Source of the DNA: Paraprevotella sp.
GTDB taxonomy: Bacteria > Bacteroidota > Bacteroidia > Bacteroidales > Bacteroidaceae
Length of the DNA: 26,194 bases
Direction: 5' to 3'
Assembly: GCA_017425765.1 (NCBI GenBank)
Contig: JAFOXE010000106.1
Span: 1-26,194, forward strand
Position numbers and translations under genes: made by a program. The notes below the pieces were generated by a model that saw nothing but the letters and a program-made list of their open reading frames with translations, made no database searches and had not been told where the DNA came from. Shown piece after piece: positions 15,601 through 22,742 of the stretch. How positions within the stretch are numbered: position 1 is the first letter of the stretch; each line of letters begins with the position of its first letter.

Positions 15601-18328
15601 TAAGCACCAAGCGGGTAACAAATATTTCTACGACAATAACGGTGCAGTAGGCTTTGCTAGTTCCAAGTCTGTTGGTGATGAAAGTCATATTTGGAAGTGC
15701 GTGGCCAATGGTGACAGCAAGCTTGACTTTGTAAACCTGGCCACCGGCAGATACTTTGCATGGAAGTCGCTTGCAACCTCTGCCTACGGCTGGACAGTGG
15801 ACGCAACATTAGGATCTGTTAATGTAGGGGGTGTAGTGAACAAGGGATGTGTTACAATGAAAGGAGTAACCGGCTCCTCCAACTATTTGGTGGTTAAAAG
15901 CAATAATACTTTCGATCAATCCACCAGAGCAGGTTATTACAACGCTACTTTCTCCAGCGATTTTGTGTTCGAACCATGCGGAAACGATGTGCGAATGTTG
16001 ACCATCGAATCTCCGGCTGTTGTGAATGCAACCTTCGCTTTTGGAGATAAAACAAGTTCAAATAGTTTTTTGATTAACGACAACTTGCAAGGAAATCTTG
16101 TTGTAGAAAGCTACAACACCGCTTACAAATTTGAAGGATTTTACGATGGCGAAACATTGATTGAGACTGTAAATGCCAGCACTATCACCGAGAGCAAAAC
16201 TCTTGTAGCACGTTTTTCTTTGGATGTGTTCAGCACCACCTATGGTGAAAAATGGGTACGTATCAATTGGAAAGATGCCAGCGGTGATGCTATGGGCTTG
16301 TCACCAATTGAAGGTACCAGCTATAAAGGTGGAAAGGCGAAGTCTGTAGCATTGGATATGACCGATGAAGAACAACTATGGTGCCTTGTGGGCAATGCCC
16401 AAGATGGTTTCAAATTGCAAAGTAAGGTAGCAGGGAAGAGCTTCGCTTTGGCGGTTAGTTCTGCAGAATCAGCTGCTGCGGCAGAATTTAAGGCTGTTTC
16501 ACTTGCTCATAAGTGGAAGATTGTGGAGAAAGGAAATCTTTTTGCTATCACACCGGCTTCCAATACAGGTCTTAGCTTGAACTCTTATGGAGGTGCTCGT
16601 AGAGAACTTAAATTGTACGGCGCAAATGATGCCGGTAGTCAATGGTCGTTTGAATGTGTGGCCGAGAACTTAAAAATGGTGGTTGAAGTTGCCGGAGAAA
16701 ACCCATATCCAGAAAACAACTACTTGGCTGGTGAAATGAGTTTTTCATTGTTCGGCAACACATCGATAAGCCGTGTAGATGTACGCAACACCGATTCTGT
16801 TCAATATTATTTACCTGTAGGCGCCAAATTAACTTTGGCTCAAGGTAAGACCTACAGAGGATTTAAGGCTACAGGTATTAAGGTGAACAATGTCGCTGCT
16901 GCAGAAGCCCAGATTAAGTTGAGCAACGAGCCTGTAATCGTGACTTGTTCTTATGAGGTAGATACCGACAACAAGGCGCAGAATTTGTATTATTCTCCAA
17001 GTGCAAGCGATCATCCATACCGTATTCCTGCCATTGTTACAGCTAAGAATGGCGACGTGATAGCCGTAAACGACCATCGTCCTTGCGGCAACGACGTAGG
17101 TGCCGGCGAAGTGGATGTGTATGTACGTGTGAGCAAGGACCATGGTGAAACATGGAGCGTTCCCAAGATGATTGCCAATGGTACAGGTGTGGGAGGTGCC
17201 GTTGACTGTGGTTTTGGTGATGCTGCCTTGTGTGCCGATGCCGAACGCAATGAAATCTTGATGATGTTGGTGTGCGGAAATGTGTTCTATCCCTATTCAA
17301 CCCGTGCTAATCCCAATCGTGCCTCTCGTTTCACAGCGAAGCTTAACGAGGAAACAGGCGAGTGGGAGTGGACTACCTTTAACCAGGCTACAGACGAACT
17401 TACTGAGCAAATCTATCGTCTTTTTGACGAAGGAGATGTGAACAACGACGGCACTCCGGATCCATTGAGTGGTATGTTTATCGCTTCCGGACGTTTGTTC
17501 CAAAGCAAGCATGTGAAGGTGGGTGAATATTATCGTATTTATGCTGCTCTTTGTGCAAAACCAAATGGCAACCGTGTTATCTTCTCCGACGATTTTGGTA
17601 AAACATGGGCCGTATTGGGTGGAAACAAAGCATTGCCGGCTCCCGGCGGTGATGAGCCCAAATGTGAGGAGTTGCCCGATGGAAGTGTAATTCTAAGCAG
17701 CCGTACTTATGGACGTATTTTTAACATCTTCAAGTATTCTGATGTTAAGACAGGTGAAGGTTCATGGCTTGGTCCTGTAACGTCTAACTCAAGTAATAAT
17801 GGTATAATTGCCAATGGAAACTCAACCAATGGTGACATTATGTTGGTAGACGCTATCCGTAAATCCGATAGAACAAAAGTACGTTTGGCTTTGCAATCTG
17901 TTCCGTTTGGAAATGGTCGTGCCAATGTAGGTTTGTTTTTCAAGGAAATAACTCCGGCTATGTATGACAATGTAACATCTTTGGCTTCAAATTGGACCAG
18001 AGGCTTGCAGGTGTCTTATGAATCTTCTGCGTACTCTGCTATTACCTTGCAGCAAGATGGTCGATTTGGTTTCTTCCTTGAAGATGGTCCATACTATTAT
18101 GCAGGAACTAATATCATGGGTTACTCTATGGTGTACGAGCCTCTTACTTTAGAAGAAATTACAAAAGACGCTTATGAGTTGGACTTGGAGGCTACAGGCA
18201 TTGACCAAGTGATTGACGAAGAATCGAAGAAGGGTAATGGCGAAATCTTCGACTTATACGGACGTCGCGTATTGAATCCGAAGAAGGGTATTTATGTACG
18301 TGACGGGCAGAAGTTCATGGTTCGCTAG
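12665..18328 (+). CDS. Secreted GH20 hexosaminidase-GH33 sialidase fusion
   Basis: Exported protein of 1887 residues with two glycosidase domains. Residues 1-23 are a signal peptide (cut after TEA). A GH20 N-terminal domain (about 24-147) leads to a GH20 barrel (about 150-455) with HWH (188-190), DMPGH (245-249) and the catalytic pair D292-E293 in HIGADE. A beta-rich region (480-672), a helical stretch (676-760) and three W-bearing modules (773-1432) follow. The GH33 sialidase (about 1440-1840) has YRIP (R1453), D1470, R1472, Asp boxes SKDHGETW (1490-1497) and SDDFGKTW (1641-1648), E1664/E1669, R1680, R1752 and Y1790. The tail (1859-1887) resembles a Bacteroidota sorting signal. The ATG at 12665 is chosen because it starts the signal peptide; the open frame runs 150 bases further upstream. 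Expected activity is release of beta-HexNAc and sialic acid from host glycans. Confidence 0.93.
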   Translation: MRRKKLVTLLLATLFGFSQTTEAKIVHLLPKPKTVEATASAAFPLSGNYVLNDATNNVALKKFFTNHGMTEADGAALTVNVKQVASIANAYDYTLAGYENEAYTLEITSNTINISYINPIGVTRAAQTLVQLAEGYEGTPELETLTLSDWPAFKLRGYMHDVGRSFLSVTELKKQIELLSRFKVNTFHWHLTENQAWRFEVKAYPKLTSSESMTRYAGSFYTQEECKEVAACAKEHGITIIPEIDMPGHSAAFERAMGVEMQSAKGMEILSTVLEEVVEVFKDAPYIHIGADEKEITNAEFLPTMISKLHGLNKKVVVWNPIRNVTISNLDIDMTQMWSTSGSKIAGVPNIDCRYNYTNHFDVFADLVGIYKSSIYYTDKGNAEVAGTISAAWNDRKVPTEDDIVKQNNIYANIIASAERGWKGGGKQYIEKGGTTLPNSGDEYEEYKDWETRFLFHKANSLDKVSIPYVKQTNVRWRITDAFPNGGDMTAVFPPEQATTDILPDVFEYKGATYGTGIATGAGIYLKHTWGTTVPAYYSSPADNSTAYAWTYVYSKEAQTVGALIEFQNYGRSEVDRAPDAGNWDRKGSRIWINDTEVQAPTWGNSGKGINHEVDLQNENFTARAPISVSLKAGWNKVFIKLPYVGANGVRLNKWMFTCVFTDQEGKNAVEGLIYSPNKCVDDAAEEVAAKISEMKSYRRSKANKNPGYYAEELASAFDAKIAAIEATLPNELSASERATQIEDLEAAKSAFDTACVGQPLTQPTISTTDKSVFYTLSTPLRGNRYATSMGANVDMVGETAASTAAYWKFVRRADGNLDIINCADGTYVSPESSNNTALKTQSTSPSKGWTLKAANEVGYFAIVSGTTQFNQTNNSTLGWKVYNWGSGTNTDDTGCKYAINEVDLDEYTVIFVDETGKSVGSSSRILVSPDQDVTADAFAAILPAGYAISAFQLSGNTYTVTIIASGTPVPGCYYYFYNKHQAGNKYFYDNNGAVGFASSKSVGDESHIWKCVANGDSKLDFVNLATGRYFAWKSLATSAYGWTVDATLGSVNVGGVVNKGCVTMKGVTGSSNYLVVKSNNTFDQSTRAGYYNATFSSDFVFEPCGNDVRMLTIESPAVVNATFAFGDKTSSNSFLINDNLQGNLVVESYNTAYKFEGFYDGETLIETVNASTITESKTLVARFSLDVFSTTYGEKWVRINWKDASGDAMGLSPIEGTSYKGGKAKSVALDMTDEEQLWCLVGNAQDGFKLQSKVAGKSFALAVSSAESAAAAEFKAVSLAHKWKIVEKGNLFAITPASNTGLSLNSYGGARRELKLYGANDAGSQWSFECVAENLKMVVEVAGENPYPENNYLAGEMSFSLFGNTSISRVDVRNTDSVQYYLPVGAKLTLAQGKTYRGFKATGIKVNNVAAAEAQIKLSNEPVIVTCSYEVDTDNKAQNLYYSPSASDHPYRIPAIVTAKNGDVIAVNDHRPCGNDVGAGEVDVYVRVSKDHGETWSVPKMIANGTGVGGAVDCGFGDAALCADAERNEILMMLVCGNVFYPYSTRANPNRASRFTAKLNEETGEWEWTTFNQATDELTEQIYRLFDEGDVNNDGTPDPLSGMFIASGRLFQSKHVKVGEYYRIYAALCAKPNGNRVIFSDDFGKTWAVLGGNKALPAPGGDEPKCEELPDGSVILSSRTYGRIFNIFKYSDVKTGEGSWLGPVTSNSSNNGIIANGNSTNGDIMLVDAIRKSDRTKVRLALQSVPFGNGRANVGLFFKEITPAMYDNVTSLASNWTRGLQVSYESSAYSAITLQQDGRFGFFLEDGPYYYAGTNIMGYSMVYEPLTLEEITKDAYELDLEATGIDQVIDEESKKGNGEIFDLYGRRVLNPKKGIYVRDGQKFMVR

Positions 18329-18350
18329 GTTTTAGTATATACCTTATTAT

Positions 18351-18391
18351 ATATAGGGCGACGGAACTGCGGTTCTGTCGCCCTATATTTT
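18351..18391 (+). terminator. Terminator after the GH20-GH33 gene
   Basis: Arms 18351-18367 and 18372-18388 pair over 17 positions with one G-U wobble around a TGCG loop. The stem runs into a short T-tract (TTTT). It starts 22 bases after the stop codon. Confidence 0.8.
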
Positions 18392-18632
18392 GTGTCTGTT
18401 CCTCATGGCCTTATGGTATGTTTGTCTGCTTTAGTGATTATCGAGAGGTCTATATCTCAACTACACGAGCATGTAAGCACCCTTTATATGCTCGTGTGGT
18501 TGCATTAAGATGTACGTGTGGGAGGCTTAGAGGCGTACGTCTGTTTCAGGTGTGATGCAGGTTTGTTTTTTGACTACGGGGAGATAGGTGCGATTTTATG
18601 GGCGTATGTTCTCGTATGGAGGGAGGACATCT
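18392..18632. other. Gene-free convergent gap
   Basis: Between the two facing terminators no open frame, RNA gene or promoter box is convincing. The only structure seen is repeat copy C at 18463-18561. Confidence 0.6.
18463..18561 (+). repeat. Intergenic repeat copy C
   Basis: It opens with a perfect 10-base inverted repeat, ACACGAGCAT (18463-18472) and ATGCTCGTGT (18488-18497), extendable by one wobble and one C-G pair. Three phased units follow, starting at GCTCGTGTGG, GTACGTGTGG and GTACGTCTG. Identities with copy B are 18493-18502 and 18535-18546; 18500-18519 matches copy A at 16 of 20 bases. It reads in the same direction as A and B. Confidence 0.55.
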
Positions 18633-18676
18633 AAAAACACTGCGGCGGAACAAACAATTGTTGTTCCGCCGCAGTG
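18633..18676 (-). terminator. Terminator of the division cluster, after yqeY
   Basis: Arms 18638-18653 and 18661-18676 are perfect 16-base complements (CACTGCGGCGGAACAA and its reverse complement) around a 7-base loop. On the minus strand the stem is followed by five T's. It is 26 bases beyond the yqeY stop. Confidence 0.85.
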
Positions 18677-18702
18677 ATGTTCTAAATTAGGCTAATTATG
18701 AT

Positions 18703-19152
18703 TTAACCTAAAAGTTGTTTTACCATGGCGCTGATGGCCTTTCCTTCGGCCTTTCCGGCCAATTGTTTGGTGGCCACACCCATTACCTTGCCCATGTCTT
18801 TGCCAGAGGTGGCTCCGGTGGCAGCGATAATCTCCTTTAGTACAGTTTCCAATTCCTCGGCCGTGAGTTGTTTGGGTAGGTATTCTTCTAATACCGAAAC
18901 CTGTGCCAATTCGTCGTCGGCCAAGTCTTGACGGTTTTGCTCAACATACAAGGCGGCGGTGTCCTTGCCTTGCTTGCATAGCTTGGCTATGATTTTCAGT
19001 GCTGCGTCGTCGGTTAGTTCATCGTTTGCTCCCGGTGCTGTTTTGGCTTCAAGGAAATATTTCTTTACGTTGCGCAAAGCCTCTAAACGTGGTTTGTCTT
19101 TGGCTTTCATGGCCGCAACAATGTCTTTGCTTACTTGATCAAATAGTGACAT
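18703..19152 (-). CDS. GatB/YqeY domain protein
   Basis: Protein of 149 residues, all of the YqeY family: a helical domain opening MSLFDQVSKDIVAAMKAKDKPRLEALRNVK and a C-terminal half (LTAEELETVLKEII, then GKDMGKVMGVATKQLAGKAEGKAIS) like the tail of GatB, the tRNA-dependent amidotransferase subunit. The GKAEG segment is the usual signature. The precise role of stand-alone YqeY is not settled; tRNA-related binding is inferred from the GatB likeness. It starts 20 bases after ftsZ and ends the division cluster, an arrangement I know from other Bacteroidota. Confidence 0.92.
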   Translation of the reverse strand: MSLFDQVSKDIVAAMKAKDKPRLEALRNVKKYFLEAKTAPGANDELTDDAALKIIAKLCKQGKDTAALYVEQNRQDLADDELAQVSVLEEYLPKQLTAEELETVLKEIIAATGATSGKDMGKVMGVATKQLAGKAEGKAISAMVKQLLG

Positions 19153-19172
19153 ATTTATATGCGATTTAGTGT

Positions 19173-20498
19173 TTATAAATTCAATTTGGTTTGTTCGGGT
19201 TGTGTTCCGGTTGTGGTTGCTTCGCCCACGGTGAAAGCCATCTCTTCGATTGAAGATTTTTGTTTGATGTTTTTAAGCACCTCTTTGCTGCGTTCGCAGG
19301 TAGGGATGGTTTCAACCATAGAGATAATGTCGTCGTTGTCCAAATCCTCATTGCTGAAGATATAGATGTTGTGGTGGCGACGTGTGGGTTGAGTCTTATC
19401 CATATCCTTGTAGAAGATATCTCTTCTGTTGTCTCTAATTTCTTGGATTGCTTCCATCTCAGCCATCTTCTCTTCTTCCTCACGAGTGTACTTCTTGGTG
19501 AACTTTTCCATGTTCGGTACATTCTGCAAGCCAAAGCCGGAGGCAAGAATGGTAATTTTTACATTGCGTCCCAATGACGAGTCAATGGCTGTACCCCATT
19601 TTACTTCTACGTCGCGGCGGAACTTGTTCATGAAGTCGTGAATTTCGTTCATCTCTTCCATGGTTAATTCATCGCCCTCTTGTTCCTTGCTGAATTGGAT
19701 GTAAAGCAAAATCTTCTTAGAATTGAAGATGTCGTTGTTGTTCAACAAAGGCGAGTTTAGTGCCTCGTCAATGGCCTTGGTTACACGATTTTCACCTTCA
19801 GCAAATCCGGTACTCATAATGGCTACACCACCATCTTTTAGCACAGTCTTCACGTCCTCGAAGTCCATATTGATGATTCCGTGCATGGTGATGATTTCGG
19901 CTATACTCTTGGCCGATACGGTAAGGGTATCGTCGGCCTTTGCAAAGGCATTGGTTAAGGTTAGCTCGGGATAGATTTCACGCAAGCGCTCGTTGTTGAT
20001 TACAAGCAGAGCATCCACGTGCTTTGAAATCTCTTCTACGCCATCCAATGCTTGGTCTATCTTCTTGTAACCTTCAAAGCGGAAAGGAATGGTGACAATT
20101 CCGATGGTGAGGATCTCCATATCCTTGGCACATTGTGCAATGATGGGGGCTGCACCGGTTCCGGTACCACCACCCATACCGGCGGTGATGAACACCATTT
20201 GGGTGCCGTCGTTGAGCATTTCTTTAATTTCTTCGATGCTTTCAAGAGCTGCTTGGCGACCTTTCTCAGGACGGTTACCTGCTCCCAAACCGGAACCCAA
20301 TTGCAAACGAGTAGGTACGGGAGAATCGCTCAGTGCCTTGCTGTCGGTGTTGCATACTACGTAGGTCACATCGTGAATACCCTCTCGGTACATGTGGTTT
20401 ACAGCGTTACCACCGCCGCCACCCACGCCGATTACTTTAATTAAACTTGTATTGTTCGCGCTGAGGTTAAACTCAATGGCATTATTTTCGTATTGCAT
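19173..20498 (-). CDS. ftsZ: Cell division GTPase FtsZ
   Basis: Tubulin-like GTPase of 441 residues that forms the division ring. GVGGGGGNAVNHM (24-36) and the tubulin signature GGGTGTG (109-115) bind GTP. The catalytic T7 loop is in the usual place (NMDFEDVKTVL, 210-220). The globular part ends near residue 325. The tail is charged and long, including a REEEEKMAEMEAIQEIRDNRRD stretch and a segment ETIPTCERSKEVLKN (396-410). The standard D-x-P-x-F-L-(K/R) end is absent; 396-410 is the best candidate for the FtsA-binding peptide. It starts 36 bases after ftsA, with no promoter box between. Confidence 0.97.
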   Translation of the reverse strand: MQYENNAIEFNLSANNTSLIKVIGVGGGGGNAVNHMYREGIHDVTYVVCNTDSKALSDSPVPTRLQLGSGLGAGNRPEKGRQAALESIEEIKEMLNDGTQMVFITAGMGGGTGTGAAPIIAQCAKDMEILTIGIVTIPFRFEGYKKIDQALDGVEEISKHVDALLVINNERLREIYPELTLTNAFAKADDTLTVSAKSIAEIITMHGIINMDFEDVKTVLKDGGVAIMSTGFAEGENRVTKAIDEALNSPLLNNNDIFNSKKILLYIQFSKEQEGDELTMEEMNEIHDFMNKFRRDVEVKWGTAIDSSLGRNVKITILASGFGLQNVPNMEKFTKKYTREEEEKMAEMEAIQEIRDNRRDIFYKDMDKTQPTRRHHNIYIFSNEDLDNDDIISMVETIPTCERSKEVLKNIKQKSSIEEMAFTVGEATTTGTQPEQTKLNL

Positions 20499-20534
20499 CT
20501 TATCGTTTTTATTATAAGGGGTAAACAGAAATCT

Positions 20535-21959
20535 TTAATCTTCTTCTACAATCTTCTTAGAGGCTTCTTTAATCTTGCTCCAAGCGGAGGAGAACCAACC
20601 TGATTTCTTTTCCTTAGGTTCTTTTATGGTCTTTTCTTCTTCCTCTTGAGCAGTTTCGTTGTCTTCTTCTACAGCCATCGGCTCGGGAATGCCCTGAAGT
20701 TGTACGGGTTCATGCTTAGTTGTGTCCATCCCTTTCTCTTCGTTTTTAGCATCACTTGCCAACACGATTGGATTTTCGGGTTCATCTAGGGTGGTTGAAT
20801 CTACACCGGTACAATTGATGTTGCCCTTAGTGAAGAGAGAAAGTAATGTGTTTAATTTTCCATCTCTAAGTAGTTTTTCTTCAGGAGAACCGGTTTTGGT
20901 TTGAGCAGCTACAATACGGCCACATTTCAACTTGTCGAAGTTGGTGTAGTGTACAAATGCTTTTTCAAGATTCTTGATGTTTGCAGTGCAACCTGTGATG
21001 ATGATGCCGGCCATGAGCTTATCGCAGTATTTGGTATTGTTGATTTGTTCCCATACGTTGATGATGATTTCCTCCATACGAGCTTCTACAATTTCCTGTA
21101 GTTCCTTGCCAATAATGGTTCTATCGTTGCTGATGGCTATCTTGTTGGGGCAGTCGGTGTCGGGATTTTCAGCATAAGCCAAGCCGAACTTCAATTTAAG
21201 CATTTCGGCTTCTTCAAACTCAATTTGCTTGCTTGCAATGTCGTGAGTAATATTGTTACCTCCCAGTGGGATGACGGCCAAATGACGTAGCAGATTATTT
21301 TTGAATATGGCCACGGTGGTGGTGTCGGCTCCAAAGTCTACAAGGGCGCATCCGGAGCGCTTTTCGGTGTCGGCAAGCAGACTTTCGGCCAAGGCCAATG
21401 AGGATATGTAGAATCCGGCAACACTTCTACCCGTGCCTTTGACACATTTAATCAAGTTTTCTTTTACCGAGTTGCGTGCAATGACATTTAGGAAGTTACC
21501 CTCAATTTGATCACTCTGAATACCGACAGGTTCTGTGGTATAACCATTGCCAATACGATATTCTTGTGGAATGACATCCAGAATCTCGCTGTCGGGGTAT
21601 GAAGTGGAAAGATTTTCTTTTAGCAATTCTTCCACCATTTCATGAGTAATGATTACGCGATCGTCCAAGTTTTTTAAGATGGAGTTCTTGGCTGTATGTA
21701 ATGATTTACCACCAATACCTACGTACACCTTGTTGATGTAGGTGTCTTGACTTTCTTGCAAACGCTCGATAATGCGGTTCAAACACTGAATGGTTTTGTC
21801 GATATTGTACACGACACCTTTTCGTATACAATCAGAGGTAATTTCTTGCTCTATGTTCAAAATTTCTATGCCACCATCTGTAGTTTTCTTGCCGATGATG
21901 CCTCGGATTGATGACGAACCTAACTCAATTGCTACGATTAAATCCTTTTCTGCTGCCAT
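20535..21959 (-). CDS. ftsA: Cell division protein FtsA
   Basis: Actin-like protein of 474 residues that ties FtsZ filaments to the membrane. The N-terminus AIELGSSSIRGIIGKK (about 10-25) is the first phosphate loop. LVDFGADTTTVAIF is the second. GIIITGCTANIKNLE fits the adenosine loop. Residues about 385-450 form an acidic, probably disordered linker. The last 23 residues (from SGWFSSAWSKIKEASKK) make a basic amphipathic helix, the expected membrane anchor. It lies 51 bases after ftsQ and 36 bases before ftsZ. Confidence 0.95.
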   Translation of the reverse strand: MAAEKDLIVAIELGSSSIRGIIGKKTTDGGIEILNIEQEITSDCIRKGVVYNIDKTIQCLNRIIERLQESQDTYINKVYVGIGGKSLHTAKNSILKNLDDRVIITHEMVEELLKENLSTSYPDSEILDVIPQEYRIGNGYTTEPVGIQSDQIEGNFLNVIARNSVKENLIKCVKGTGRSVAGFYISSLALAESLLADTEKRSGCALVDFGADTTTVAIFKNNLLRHLAVIPLGGNNITHDIASKQIEFEEAEMLKLKFGLAYAENPDTDCPNKIAISNDRTIIGKELQEIVEARMEEIIINVWEQINNTKYCDKLMAGIIITGCTANIKNLEKAFVHYTNFDKLKCGRIVAAQTKTGSPEEKLLRDGKLNTLLSLFTKGNINCTGVDSTTLDEPENPIVLASDAKNEEKGMDTTKHEPVQLQGIPEPMAVEEDNETAQEEEEKTIKEPKEKKSGWFSSAWSKIKEASKKIVEED

Positions 21960-22010
21960 ATTTTGTTCTGATATTTCTCGGTTTATATCGGGTTGTATAT
22001 GAATCTGTCT

Positions 22011-22742
22011 TTACTTCCTTCTGGTGCAGACAACTTGGTTGTCATACTTTAGACTGATGGTAGAGTATTTGTTCCAACCTACTTTGTTCAGCCCCTCGGT
22101 ATAGAAGGTCTGCATTCTTTTAAGCTTACTTTTGTATTGTGAGGCCTCGCCCAAGAGAATGGTGTGGTTGCCCACTCTCGGAACAATTTCGACCTCACCG
22201 TTATCTAGTATATGTATTTGCTGCACCTGTTGATTCCAAAAGTTGTCGTTACGTATAAAACGCACCAAGCCGGCCAGTTTTTTGCGGGCGTAGGTTTGTG
22301 AAATCTCCCCCGTGGCAATCAATAAGTCGGCATAGTGTTCATCCGAGGGGATGAATCGGTTATAAAAGTCCATGTAATAGTCTTCGCCGTTGTTGCTCAT
22401 TATGTGAACCATCGGGATGTAGGGCTTCACTTGTATGAAAATGCGATTGTCTACCGTTTTGTAGCATAAGGCACTCTCGATGTATGGACTTTGGCCCAGG
22501 ATGTTTTCTATTTCTCCCAGATTTATTTCACGTAGGTCTTTACCTTCGGGAAATAGTTCGGCCTTTGTAAGCATGGCGCGGATTTCGTTTTGAGAAATAA
22601 ATCCGGTTTGCAAACTATCTACTACAATCATATCTACACCCTCGCAAACGTTCTCTTTCTCGGGAACGTTGAACAAGGTGACGGCCAATACAAAGTATAC
22701 GGACAAACCTAGTAGTATGACAAGTTTGCACAATGTTTTCAT
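22011..22742 (-). CDS. ftsQ: Cell division protein FtsQ
   Basis: Single-pass membrane protein of 243 residues of the division complex. Residues about 5-24 form the membrane segment after a short basic N-terminus. The rest is outside the membrane, with a POTRA-like region (about 38-110, including SQNEIRAML and SPYIESALCYKTVDNRIFIQVK) and the FtsQ beta domain. Sequence likeness is low, as is usual for FtsQ, so position between murC and ftsA carries much of the call. Its ATG overlaps the murC stop by four bases (ATGA at 22742-22739), suggesting coupled translation. Confidence 0.9.
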   Translation of the reverse strand: MKTLCKLVILLGLSVYFVLAVTLFNVPEKENVCEGVDMIVVDSLQTGFISQNEIRAMLTKAELFPEGKDLREINLGEIENILGQSPYIESALCYKTVDNRIFIQVKPYIPMVHIMSNNGEDYYMDFYNRFIPSDEHYADLLIATGEISQTYARKKLAGLVRFIRNDNFWNQQVQQIHILDNGEVEIVPRVGNHTILLGEASQYKSKLKRMQTFYTEGLNKVGWNKYSTISLKYDNQVVCTRRK

